Origin: Erythrobacter sp.
GTDB taxonomy: Bacteria; Pseudomonadota; Alphaproteobacteria; Sphingomonadales; Sphingomonadaceae
Assembly (NCBI RefSeq): GCF_024305245.1
Contig: NZ_JAMWYX010000003.1
Coordinates: 62,001-126,000 of the forward strand
Direction of reading: 5' to 3'
DNA: 64,000 nucleotides
Part shown: positions 9,471-17,347 of the stretch, in pieces
Numbering within the stretch: the first letter of the stretch is position 1
Layout: each line of letters opens with the position of its first letter
Program-made: the position numbers and the translations under genes
The notes under the pieces: generated by a model
Told to the model about the DNA's origin: nothing
Database searches by the model: none
Seen by the model: the letters and a program-made list of their open reading frames with translations, nothing else

Positions 9471-10354
9471 CAGCCAAGCTTTGCGCGGGCCTGCGCGAAG
9501 CCTCGCACCGGAGCGTCAAAGGCGAACAGGCTGCCCGCATGGGGAAAGGCGATCATATCGTCAGCCGACATGTTCTTGGTTGCCGAAGTGACATAGCCGG
9601 TGCTCAAAGCCGCCCCGCCGAATGCCATCTTGGTGATGTCGCGGGCAGGCATGGCGATGGTTGCAACCAGTTCGCCATCGGGCGAAAACCGCGCTACGCG
9701 CCCGCCGAGGTAAAGGCCGGTCCAGACATGGTCTTCCGCGTCGACCACCGGCCCATCGGGATAGGCCGAAGGGAACAGCGCGCCAGTATCGGCAAACAAG
9801 CGCGCCTCGCCAACGCCAGACGGTGTAAGATCGGCGACCATGATTTTTTGCGCACCGGTATCGGTAAAATAGATGCGGTCGCCCGCGGCGTTGACGGCAG
9901 GGCCATTGGTGATCGCGATGCCCGCAGGCCCCGCCGCACGGATTTCTCCGCGATCGAACACATAGAACCGGCCCGATGCCGCGCCTTCGGCATCGTCCAT
10001 CGATCCGAACCACACCCGGCCCCAGGGATCGGTGCAGGCATCGTTGAGCCGGTTGGTCGCAGGCTCACCCGGAACCGCGCCCAATTTTTCGAAGCGTTGG
10101 GCTTCGGGATCGAAGGTATAAAGCCCGTCCTTCAACCCGCACAGCAACAGCCCGCCTTCGGCCGGTATCGCCCATCCGATCTGTTCGGGTGCCTGCGTAA
10201 AAGCGTTGCTGCCGGTTGCCGGATCATAGTGCCACAGGCGATGCCGCTTGATATCGACGAACCAGACAATCCCGCGCTCCGCATCCCACAGCACCCCTTC
10301 GCCGAGCTTGCTGTCGGCGGCGAGCACCGGGCGAACGGGCAGATTTATCTCCAT
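9470..10354 (-). CDS. xylC: Xylono-lactonase (SMP-30/gluconolactonase family)
   Basis: Hydrolyses D-xylono-lactone to D-xylonate, the second Weimberg step. The 294-residue beta-propeller shows the SMP-30 metal-site pattern: E in SKLGEGVLWD, N and D in NRLNDACTDPWGRVWFGSM, and D in YPDGPVVD. It overlaps xylB by 10 nt and the esterase by 1 nt. Family members act on several aldonolactones, so the substrate is assigned from the operon (xylX-xylB-xylC). Confidence 0.9.
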   Translation of the reverse strand: MEINLPVRPVLAADSKLGEGVLWDAERGIVWFVDIKRHRLWHYDPATGSNAFTQAPEQIGWAIPAEGGLLLCGLKDGLYTFDPEAQRFEKLGAVPGEPATNRLNDACTDPWGRVWFGSMDDAEGAASGRFYVFDRGEIRAAGPAGIAITNGPAVNAAGDRIYFTDTGAQKIMVADLTPSGVGEARLFADTGALFPSAYPDGPVVDAEDHVWTGLYLGGRVARFSPDGELVATIAMPARDITKMAFGGAALSTGYVTSATKNMSADDMIAFPHAGSLFAFDAPVRGFAQARAKLG

Positions 10355-11103
10355 CCGGCATCAACCCAGTAATTGTGCGCGGTGCAGTATCGCGCATCGT
10401 CAGAGGCGAGGAACAGCGCCATCGCGGCGATATCGACCGGCTGAATACGCCCGTCAAGGCATTGCGCAGCAACGATTTCAGCCTCTCCTGCAGGCGAATA
10501 CCACTGCATCTGACGGGGAGTCTGGACATTGCCGGGGATGATCGTGTTGACCCGGATATTGTCGCGCCCAAGCTCGCGCGCCAAGCTTCGGGTCAGGCCC
10601 TCGATCGCAGCTTTGGCAGTCTGATAGATCACCAAGTCCTTTAAGCCCAAGTGCCAGCTGATCGAGCCCATGTTGACAATCGACCCGCCGCCCGCCGCGC
10701 GCATCGCATGCACCACCGCCTTGGCTGCAAAGAATTGATGCTTGAGGTTGACCGCCATGCGATCGTCCCAATAACTGGATGTGACGTCATCAAGCGCGTG
10801 CCGATCATCGCTGGCGGCGTTGTTGATAAGCACGTCGCAGCCGCCCAGCCTATCGATCAGCTGGCCGATCTTGTCGCTGTAATCGATGCAGTCGGTAACA
10901 TCGCAGGCGATGAATTGCGGCGGGATTTCCGCATCTGCCAGTCGGCCCATCAGCTCTGCGCTGGGGGCTTCCTGAATGTCGACGAACGCCACCGCAGATC
11001 CCTGCCGGACAAAGGCTTCGACCATTGCCTCGCCAATGCCCGATCCGCCACCGCTGACGATCACCTTCCGGCCGGTGAGGCTCGGATAGATCGCGTTATG
11101 CAC
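10345..11103 (-). CDS. xylB: D-xylose 1-dehydrogenase (short-chain dehydrogenase)
   Basis: Oxidises D-xylose to xylonolactone with NAD(P)+. Classical SDR features are the cofactor motif SGGGSGIG, NNAASDD, catalytic Ser in MGSISWHLGL, and an active-site YQTAK. It aligns with Caulobacter XylB through to the shared C-terminal DAGWR. The ORF track uses a TTG at 11178 and adds about 25 unrelated residues. The GTG at 11103 gives MHNAIYPSL, matching the Caulobacter N-terminus; a TTG at 11130 with GGGGA six bases upstream is an alternative. The product is certain, the start is not. Confidence 0.92.
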   Translation of the reverse strand: MHNAIYPSLTGRKVIVSGGGSGIGEAMVEAFVRQGSAVAFVDIQEAPSAELMGRLADAEIPPQFIACDVTDCIDYSDKIGQLIDRLGGCDVLINNAASDDRHALDDVTSSYWDDRMAVNLKHQFFAAKAVVHAMRAAGGGSIVNMGSISWHLGLKDLVIYQTAKAAIEGLTRSLARELGRDNIRVNTIIPGNVQTPRQMQWYSPAGEAEIVAAQCLDGRIQPVDIAAMALFLASDDARYCTAHNYWVDAGWR

Positions 11104-11203
11104 GCTCGCAGTGCTTGAATGCGCCTCCAAAGCTATTCCCCATCCCTTATTGCCGGCGTGTCTGATGTGCCGGTTCAATCGTACGTCTATTCGTATCGAT
11201 TCG

Positions 11204-12337
11204 TTACATTTTGTCGATCAGGCCCCGTTCGGCCAGATTGCGCGCGAAGGCGGCGATGCCGACTTCCCATACCGGCGCATCGCGGGAGGTCATGACCGTG
11301 TTCGTTAGCGCGCCCAGCCGCTTGGATCGAATGGTTACGACATCGCCGACCTTGTGGGTGAACCCCGCGCCCGGCTGATCGCGATCCTGCGTCGGTGCAA
11401 ACAATGTGCCGCAGAACAGCACGAACCCATCGGGATAGTGATGTTCCGACATGCATTGCGCTACCAGGTCGAGCGGATCCCGGCTGATCTCGGCCATGAC
11501 GTTGCGCCCCTCGAGCCTATAGCCTTCGGGCCCGTCGATGGTGAGTTCGACATCCGCATTTCGCACGTCATCAATAGTGAAGTTATTATCGAACAATCGG
11601 ATGAACGGGCCAATAGCGCAGCTGGCAGTATTGTCCTTGGCCTTTGAAAGCAGCAGCGCGGAGCGCCCTTCGAAATCGCGCAGGTTGACATCATTGCCGA
11701 GCGTTGCGCCGAGCACTTCGCCCTTCGCGTCGCACACCAGCACCACTTCGGGTTCCGGATTGTTCCAGATCGAATCCGAGCGCACCCCGACAGGCGCGCC
11801 AGTTCCCACTGCGGACAGCACGGGCGCCTTGGAAAAGATTTCCGCATCGGGGCCGATCGCGACTTCGAGGTATTGCGACCACATGCCTTCCTCGATCAGC
11901 ACAGCCTTGAGTTCAGCGGCGGCTTTGCTGCCGGGAACAACAGTCCGGATCCCCGAACCGATCTTGTCTTCCAGCTGAGCGCGGATCGCAGTGGCCCGGA
12001 CTGCATCGCCGCGCGCGCGCTCTTCAATCACCCGCTCGATCGCCGACACCGCGAAGGTCACACCGCTCGCCTTGATGCAGTGCAGGTCGATGGGGGTGAG
12101 CAGGTGCCAGCCTTCGGGCAGGCCATGCTCGACCGGGCCGATAGCTGTGCCGCCGGTCAGTGTGCGGCGGGCCAACGCGCCTGATACCGTCGAGGCGACG
12201 CTTGAAAGGTCGCGAAGCATGCCGTCTGCGATGGTAATTACACAGGGTCCGTCCGGCGATTGCGCGCGGCCGATGAAATGGCCGTGCGGGAAATCCGCCG
12301 GCAGGCTGTCCAATATATGTACGGCCATTACTGGCAC
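11204..12337 (-). CDS. xylX: 2-keto-3-deoxy-D-xylonate dehydratase (FAH family)
   Basis: Dehydrates 2-keto-3-deoxy-xylonate to alpha-ketoglutarate semialdehyde, the fourth Weimberg step. The 377-residue protein has the fumarylacetoacetate-hydrolase-like core with WSQYLEVAIGPDAEIF, SIWNNPEPEVVLV, LGNDVNLRDFEGRSALLL and KDNTASCAIGPF, closely matching Caulobacter XylX. The start is GTG with GGAGG four bases upstream; an ATG three codons in is possible. It is the first gene of its operon, directly behind an operator-like palindrome at 12351-12364. Confidence 0.93.
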   Translation of the reverse strand: MPVMAVHILDSLPADFPHGHFIGRAQSPDGPCVITIADGMLRDLSSVASTVSGALARRTLTGGTAIGPVEHGLPEGWHLLTPIDLHCIKASGVTFAVSAIERVIEERARGDAVRATAIRAQLEDKIGSGIRTVVPGSKAAAELKAVLIEEGMWSQYLEVAIGPDAEIFSKAPVLSAVGTGAPVGVRSDSIWNNPEPEVVLVCDAKGEVLGATLGNDVNLRDFEGRSALLLSKAKDNTASCAIGPFIRLFDNNFTIDDVRNADVELTIDGPEGYRLEGRNVMAEISRDPLDLVAQCMSEHHYPDGFVLFCGTLFAPTQDRDQPGAGFTHKVGDVVTIRSKRLGALTNTVMTSRDAPVWEVGIAAFARNLAERGLIDKM

Positions 12338-12350
12338 TTGCCCTCCACAT

Positions 12351-12364
12351 TGATAGCGCTACCA
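12351..12364. promoter_or_regulatory. LacI-type operator TGATAGCGCTACCA
   Basis: Matches the 599-612 palindrome at 13 of 14 positions. It lies between xylX (minus) and the GH43 gene (plus). On the minus strand TTGTCG, a 17-nt spacer and TATGGT form a plausible promoter whose -10 overlaps the operator. This would place the xylXBC operon, and perhaps the divergent GH43 gene, under the locus repressor. Confidence 0.7.
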
Positions 12365-12421
12365 TAGGGGCAGAATCATGGGTCGACAAGCCCTAAGGAT
12401 CGGCATTCGGGAGATAACGGG

Positions 12422-14065
12422 ATGACTGGCAAGATGGCGATGCTGTTCAGTGCGCTGGCACTGGCGGCGCATCCTGCAACGGCGCGAGATGTGGTCGCGA
12501 CATTCGATTACCTGGCCTACGAATCGCGAGAGATCGAGATGCCAGCGCCAGAAGGTGCATTCCGCAACCCGGTCCTACCTGGCTTTCACCCGGATCCATC
12601 GATCGTACGGGTGGGCGATGATTTCTATGCTGTCACATCGACCTTCAGCTGGTTTCCCGGTCTGCCGATCCTGCACAGCACCGATCTGGTCAACTGGCGG
12701 CTGATCGGCAATGCGATCGACCGTCCGACCCAGCTCGATTTCAGCGGGCTGGGCACCAATCGCGGGCTGTTTGCGCCCGCTATCGAACATCACGACGGGC
12801 GGTTCTGGATCGTCAACACCTGCATCGAATGCGGCGGCAACTTCGTCATCACCGCCAGCGATCCGGCCGGGCCGTGGAGCGATCCGGCGTGGCTGGATTT
12901 CAGCGGGATTGATCCATCGCTGTTCTTCGATGCCGATGGCACCGCGTGGATCGTCTACAACGACGCGCCTCCGGGCGAGCCGCGTTACGAAGGGCACCGC
13001 GCCCTGTGGTTGCAGCAGTTCGATGCGCACACCGTGCAGGTCATGCCCGGCCGCACACTGCTGGTGGATGGCGGAGTCGATCCGTCCACCAACCCGATCT
13101 GGGCGGAAGGCCCGCATATCTACAAGGTGGGGGAGTGGTATTATCTGCTGACAGCAGAAGGCGGGACGGCTGACCAGCATTCGCAGACGATCTATCGTTC
13201 GCGCGCGCTGAAGGGGCCTTATACCCCCGGACCGTTCAACCCGATCCTGACCCAGCGCGATTTGCCCGCAGACCGGCCCGACCGGGTCGAAGCAACCGGC
13301 CATGCCGATATCGTCAAGCTCGACGATGACACATGGTGGGGCGTGTTTCTCGCCACGCGGCCCTTTGCCGGGCAATCGACGCTGATGGGGCGCGAGACTT
13401 TTCTGCTGCCGCTTGAATGGAAAGACGGCTGGCCGCGCTTCCTTGATCGGGGTGAAGCCGTGCCGATGGTGGCGGAAAGGCCAAATCTGCCCGCTGCAAC
13501 CGGATCGGAATGGCAGAATTGGCGCGACGAGTTCGACGGCGCGCTATCGGATGAATGGATCGGCCTGCGCACACCGGGGCAGGAAGCATTGATTGCGGTC
13601 GATGCGGGCGAGCTGCGCGTTGTCGCCGGGCCAGCAGCGGCGGGCAGCCTCGGCAAGCCCGCCTTTATCGGTCGCCGCCTGCGTCATCACAAGGCCGAGT
13701 TCACCACCCGCCTCACCTTCGCTCCGCAGCGCGGCGGCGATTTTGCCGGGCTGCTCGCCTTCATGGACGAACATCACTTCCTCGCCGCAGGCAAGGAACG
13801 CGGGCGGCTGGTTGTGCGGCTGCGCACGTCGGCGGAGCAAGGAACAAGCGGCGTGGTTGTGACCGATCAACCGCTGACCGCCGAAGGACCAGTCGAACTC
13901 AAGCTCGCGCTCGACGGCGGCAGTGCCCGCATATTCTGGCGGAGTGCGGACGCGGACGAATGGCAGCAGGTGGGCGAGACGATCAATGTCGAACCGCTCG
14001 CCTCGGTTCATGCCGGGCTGTTCACAGGGCTGGTCGTCGGCCCCTACGCCTACTCGCCGGGCTAG
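12422..14065 (+). CDS. Exported GH43 beta-xylosidase/alpha-arabinofuranosidase with C-terminal beta-sandwich
   Basis: 547 residues: signal peptide (ending HPATA), then a GH43 propeller with the triad in GFHPDPSIVRVGDDFYAVTS (base Asp), SGIDPSLFF (Asp) and IWAEGPHIYK (acid Glu). A C-terminal domain from about residue 360 (WRDEFDGALSDEWIGLRTPG onward) resembles the beta-sandwich that follows GH43 xylosidases and completes the active site. GGAGATAACGGG precedes the ATG as ribosome-binding site. It is a single gene, divergent from xylX and convergent with the duplicated-domain protein, sharing CTAG at the stops. Confidence 0.9.
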   Translation: MTGKMAMLFSALALAAHPATARDVVATFDYLAYESREIEMPAPEGAFRNPVLPGFHPDPSIVRVGDDFYAVTSTFSWFPGLPILHSTDLVNWRLIGNAIDRPTQLDFSGLGTNRGLFAPAIEHHDGRFWIVNTCIECGGNFVITASDPAGPWSDPAWLDFSGIDPSLFFDADGTAWIVYNDAPPGEPRYEGHRALWLQQFDAHTVQVMPGRTLLVDGGVDPSTNPIWAEGPHIYKVGEWYYLLTAEGGTADQHSQTIYRSRALKGPYTPGPFNPILTQRDLPADRPDRVEATGHADIVKLDDDTWWGVFLATRPFAGQSTLMGRETFLLPLEWKDGWPRFLDRGEAVPMVAERPNLPAATGSEWQNWRDEFDGALSDEWIGLRTPGQEALIAVDAGELRVVAGPAAAGSLGKPAFIGRRLRHHKAEFTTRLTFAPQRGGDFAGLLAFMDEHHFLAAGKERGRLVVRLRTSAEQGTSGVVVTDQPLTAEGPVELKLALDGGSARIFWRSADADEWQQVGETINVEPLASVHAGLFTGLVVGPYAYSPG

Positions 14066-15192
14066 TTGGTCTTGAAGATGTAGACCGGACCGATCTCGAC
14101 GTTTTGTTTGGCACCGGCAAAGTGCAGCGCCGCCACGGCGTCGCCCGGTCCGAAGCCGCGGGTTGCGGTGAAGGGCAGTTTGACCATCTGCCACCGGTCG
14201 CCGACTTTGAACACCTTGTCACCGAACCCTTCGAACGGAGGGAAGGCGCCCTGGATGCGAGCGTAAATCAGGCCCTTTGCATCCTCGGTTTCGGCACTGA
14301 TTGTTCGCGCCACGATCGCGACCATCATCTGGTCGCCTTCCTTGACGGCGGTAGTGATCGGGATCGCGGTGCTCAGGTCCCAGCGGTTTTCGCCCACTCG
14401 TGAAGTGGTGAAGCTGGTCGCCTTCTGAAGCCAGATTTCGGGGACGTCGAGTTCCTGCCAAGTCCCGGCCGTGCCGCCATGACCCCAACCGCGTCGGGTG
14501 GGATCGTTGATCAGTTGCCCTGCGCTGCGCAAGCCATCGGGCATTTCGATGGTGGACGGATCCTTGAGAGTGGGTTGCGGGTCTGTAGCTGCCACTTCAG
14601 TGGTAGCCACGATCGTCGCGGAGCCCTTGACGACGATCGCCTGGCCAATCTCGACCTGCTGCCTGGCACCGGCCAGTTGCAGCGCCACGATGGCATCGGC
14701 GCGGCGTATGCGTTTGTCGGCGAGTGTGCTGACTTCGTACCAGTCCCACTCCGAACCGATCAGGACATTGGTGTCGCCGAACCCGCCATAGGGTGCAGCG
14801 TTTTCCTGAATGCGGACGCCGATGACGCCCTTGCCGTCGCTGCGTTCGCTGCTAACGCTCCGGGCGTAGAAGCCTACCGTCACCCGGTCGCCGCTGTCGA
14901 TTTGCGCAATCAGTGGCACGTTGGCGGCCACGTCATAAATATTGGCGCCCTTGGCTTTGATATCGAACACGCGCGCCGCGCCGCCGCCGGGAATTTCCTC
15001 TGCCGCGCGTCCGCTGGTTTCGTAGTTGGTGCCATAGCTTTCCCAGTCGATCCGAGTCGGATCATTGATCAGGTCGCCGGGCACCTGTTCGTCGAATGCG
15101 GCCAGTTCGGGCGGCAATTGTGCCGTCACCGGGGTTGCGATGCACAGCAGAGCAGCGCCCGTAGCAAGCGCGATGCGATAGTGGTTCATCAT
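14062..15192 (-). CDS. Exported protein with two tandem homologous beta-rich domains, possible carbohydrate-binding protein
   Basis: 376 residues from the ATG at 15192 (AAGGTGA just upstream); the ORF-track start is about 52 codons too long. After a signal peptide (ending IATPVTA), two repeats of about 150-170 residues are visible. Each begins G(D/Q)LINDPTR, continues with a Gly-rich segment, an IP(L/I).. turn, V(G/A)..AR(S/T)(V/I)S.E..D.KG(V/L)I, P(Y/F).GFGD, a GD/RRADA(I/V)(V/A)AL block and ends LAGARQQVEIG / FAGAKQNVEIG. No catalytic motif was recognised. The gene lies 25 nt downstream of the GH5 gene and is probably co-transcribed with it. A glycan-binding role is inferred from context and from the jelly-roll-like sequence. 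Confidence 0.75.
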   Translation of the reverse strand: MMNHYRIALATGAALLCIATPVTAQLPPELAAFDEQVPGDLINDPTRIDWESYGTNYETSGRAAEEIPGGGAARVFDIKAKGANIYDVAANVPLIAQIDSGDRVTVGFYARSVSSERSDGKGVIGVRIQENAAPYGGFGDTNVLIGSEWDWYEVSTLADKRIRRADAIVALQLAGARQQVEIGQAIVVKGSATIVATTEVAATDPQPTLKDPSTIEMPDGLRSAGQLINDPTRRGWGHGGTAGTWQELDVPEIWLQKATSFTTSRVGENRWDLSTAIPITTAVKEGDQMMVAIVARTISAETEDAKGLIYARIQGAFPPFEGFGDKVFKVGDRWQMVKLPFTATRGFGPGDAVAALHFAGAKQNVEIGPVYIFKTN

Positions 15193-15217
15193 GGTCACCT
15201 TTCGCTCGTCTCGTTCT

Positions 15218-16243
15218 TCAGTTCGATTCCTTGAGCCCCAATGCGCCGAGCATCCCCGGCATCCATTCGCGTTTCTCGCTGTCGTAGAACGGGAAGGTGT
15301 TCGTGTAGGCCCATACGCACACGCCAATGCCGGTGGGCGCAAAGGCATCGGTGATTGTGCGGTGATACTTCACTCTATCGTTGAGCGAGATGTGTCGATC
15401 GAAAGCGCCGACCTCGCCCATGAACGGGGTCTTGCCCGTGCGGTTTATATAGGATTGCACCGCCAGCACATCATTGGCGAGTTGGGCCGCATCGGCATGG
15501 GTGGGGAAACTGCGACCCACTGGCGGAATATCGGGCGCGGTCCACTCCGCTCCCTGATGGGTATAGGCAAACGGGTCGTAATAGTGAAAGGTGGGGTGCA
15601 CATTGGGGTCATCAGGCAGCGGCAGCGTCTCAAGCGACTTGATGCCGCTCCAGTTTTCACCGCCTATGATGACCGCGCGGGTCGGATGCACCGCGCGCAC
15701 TTCCTTCATCGCCGGCGCCAGCGTCGCAAGCAGGTTGGTGTGGTTGAAGTTCTTGTGCGGTTCGTTTTCCAGTTCGAACCATAGCGTGTCTTCGGGGTAG
15801 CCGGCAAAGCGCGCTGCGATCTGTTTCCATACCCCGCCATGCCATGCGGCAACAGCCAGCGGATCATCATGGATCGGATCGAAATGGTGGCTGTTGAGGA
15901 TGACGTTGAGGTCTTCCGCCAGCGCCCAGTCGACGATCTGTTGCACCCGGTCCATCCACTTGGGATCGACCGTATAGGGCGGCTTGTCGCTGGACTTGTT
16001 GTGCCAGCGCACGGGGATGCGGACCGTATCGAAGCCCGCTGCCTTGATGCGTTCGAAATCCGCCTTGCGCGCCGGAGCGCCGCCCCATGCGCCTTCGGTC
16101 TGCGGTTCCAGCGTATTGCCCATGTTGATGCAGGTGCCGACCGGCAGCGCTTTGGCGGTTGGGGCCGGAGCCTGCGCCTGTAAGGGTGCGAGGCCTGACG
16201 CTGCTACCGCCAGCGCCGATGCCAAAGCCATGGCTTTCATCAT
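15218..16243 (-). CDS. GH5 endo-beta-1,4-glucanase (cellulase family)
   Basis: About 341 residues from the tandem ATGs at 16243/16240, preceded by GGGGAGAGA; the ORF-track start is too early. There is a signal peptide (MKAMALASALAVAASGLAPLQA). GH5 features are INMGNTLE, GFDTVRIPVRW, ILNSHHFD, the acid/base Glu in LWFELENEPH and the nucleophile Glu in PFMGEVGAF. The likely substrate is a beta-1,4-glucan, mixed-linkage glucan or mannan. It carries its own operator-like site at 16280 and is followed by the duplicated-domain protein. Confidence 0.88.
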   Translation of the reverse strand: MMKAMALASALAVAASGLAPLQAQAPAPTAKALPVGTCINMGNTLEPQTEGAWGGAPARKADFERIKAAGFDTVRIPVRWHNKSSDKPPYTVDPKWMDRVQQIVDWALAEDLNVILNSHHFDPIHDDPLAVAAWHGGVWKQIAARFAGYPEDTLWFELENEPHKNFNHTNLLATLAPAMKEVRAVHPTRAVIIGGENWSGIKSLETLPLPDDPNVHPTFHYYDPFAYTHQGAEWTAPDIPPVGRSFPTHADAAQLANDVLAVQSYINRTGKTPFMGEVGAFDRHISLNDRVKYHRTITDAFAPTGIGVCVWAYTNTFPFYDSEKREWMPGMLGALGLKESN

Positions 16244-16279
16244 TCTCTCCCCATGTGTGCGGCCTTGCTGGCCTGCTTG

Positions 16280-16293
16280 TGGTAACGCTACCA
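16280..16293. promoter_or_regulatory. LacI-type operator TGGTAACGCTACCA
   Basis: Matches the locus palindrome at 13 of 14 positions. It lies upstream of the GH5 gene on the minus strand. Reading that strand, TTGGGA, a 16-nt spacer and TATTTG form a weak promoter with the operator touching the -10. This suggests that GH5 and the duplicated-domain gene are controlled with the xylose genes. Confidence 0.68.
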
Positions 16294-16333
16294 AATATTT
16301 GCCGCTTGGCAATTCCCAATCGGCCCAAACGGA

Positions 16334-17338
16334 TCAGGGGCTGCCCAGCACCTGCAGGATGAAGCGGCGGATCTGTTCGTCGCGCTGCGGCGATGCTGGC
16401 CCGTTCACCCCCTGTGCGTGCGGCGGCAGGTGCGCGGCGGCATCGCCCGCCTGCTCATCGAACACGAAATGATCGAACCATGTGCGCCACGCCGCGCGCT
16501 GCGCTGCTGGTTGTTCGCGGATCGCCAGCATAGCGTGCACCAGCGCCAGAAACCCGCCGCCGCGCGAGGCATCATTGTGCCAGTAATTCACCAGCACATT
16601 GATGGGCGCGCTGGCTGCGACATGGTGCCACCACAGAGTTGGAATGTAGATCGCATCGCCCGGTTCAAGCTCGGCAAACTGCGCCAGTCCTTCTGCCTTC
16701 GCATAGCGCGGATAGCGTGCATGATCGGGCGCAAGCGGATCGACCATGCTCACCGGCTGCCCGGCAAGCGTGATGTTGAGCGGGCCAACATAGAGCTCGG
16801 GCGTCGCTGCGGGCGGAAACAGCGTGAACCGGCGGCGTCCGGCGGCGACGACCGCGATATTGTCAGACAGATCGAAATGGGTGGCGACCTGCGTCGCGTT
16901 GCCCAGCCATATGCGCGCGGTCGCTTCCATCGCGGCAACCAGCGGCAGCGGGTTCGCTGCGCCAAGAGCGGGCAGGTGGCGGGCGATCTCGGCGGCTCCG
17001 GCATAGATGCCGATGGGGTGCGGTGTGTCTGCGATATCGCGGAGATGCCGCGCCAGCGCGGCCAGCGTCATCTGTTCCCGCCGAAAATTGAACCCGCGCA
17101 TATCGGGCGTGTAAAAAAATCGCCCCGCTTCCGATGGCGGGGCAACCATCACATCGGCTGGCAGCCCGGTATCGGCCTGCAAGACCAGATCCAGCGCGGC
17201 GTTCGCATCGGTCTCGCCCGCCGCCACCAGCGGCCAATCCGCAGCCAATCCGCGCATCACGACCGGACGAAACGCGGCCCTGACATCGCGCTCGAAACTC
17301 GCGGCATCGGGGATCGCAATTTCGTCGACGGGCGTCAT
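16334..17338 (-). CDS. Cupin-like JmjC-type (cupin_8) protein
   Basis: 334 residues of the Fe(II)/2-oxoglutarate-dependent cupin_8 family. The N-terminal motif PVVMRGLAADWPLV is followed by the metal-binding pair HFD in ATHFDLSDNIAVV and a distal histidine in IPTLWWHHV; RRRFTLFPP is also typical. Such proteins are common in sphingomonad sugar loci beside TonB-dependent receptors and tryptophan-halogenase-like genes, neither of which is visible here. The hydroxylation target is unknown. It follows the GH3 gene by 9 nt and is probably in its transcript. Confidence 0.82.
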   Translation of the reverse strand: MTPVDEIAIPDAASFERDVRAAFRPVVMRGLAADWPLVAAGETDANAALDLVLQADTGLPADVMVAPPSEAGRFFYTPDMRGFNFRREQMTLAALARHLRDIADTPHPIGIYAGAAEIARHLPALGAANPLPLVAAMEATARIWLGNATQVATHFDLSDNIAVVAAGRRRFTLFPPAATPELYVGPLNITLAGQPVSMVDPLAPDHARYPRYAKAEGLAQFAELEPGDAIYIPTLWWHHVAASAPINVLVNYWHNDASRGGGFLALVHAMLAIREQPAAQRAAWRTWFDHFVFDEQAGDAAAHLPPHAQGVNGPASPQRDEQIRRFILQVLGSP

Positions 17339-17347
17339 GGCGTCAGA

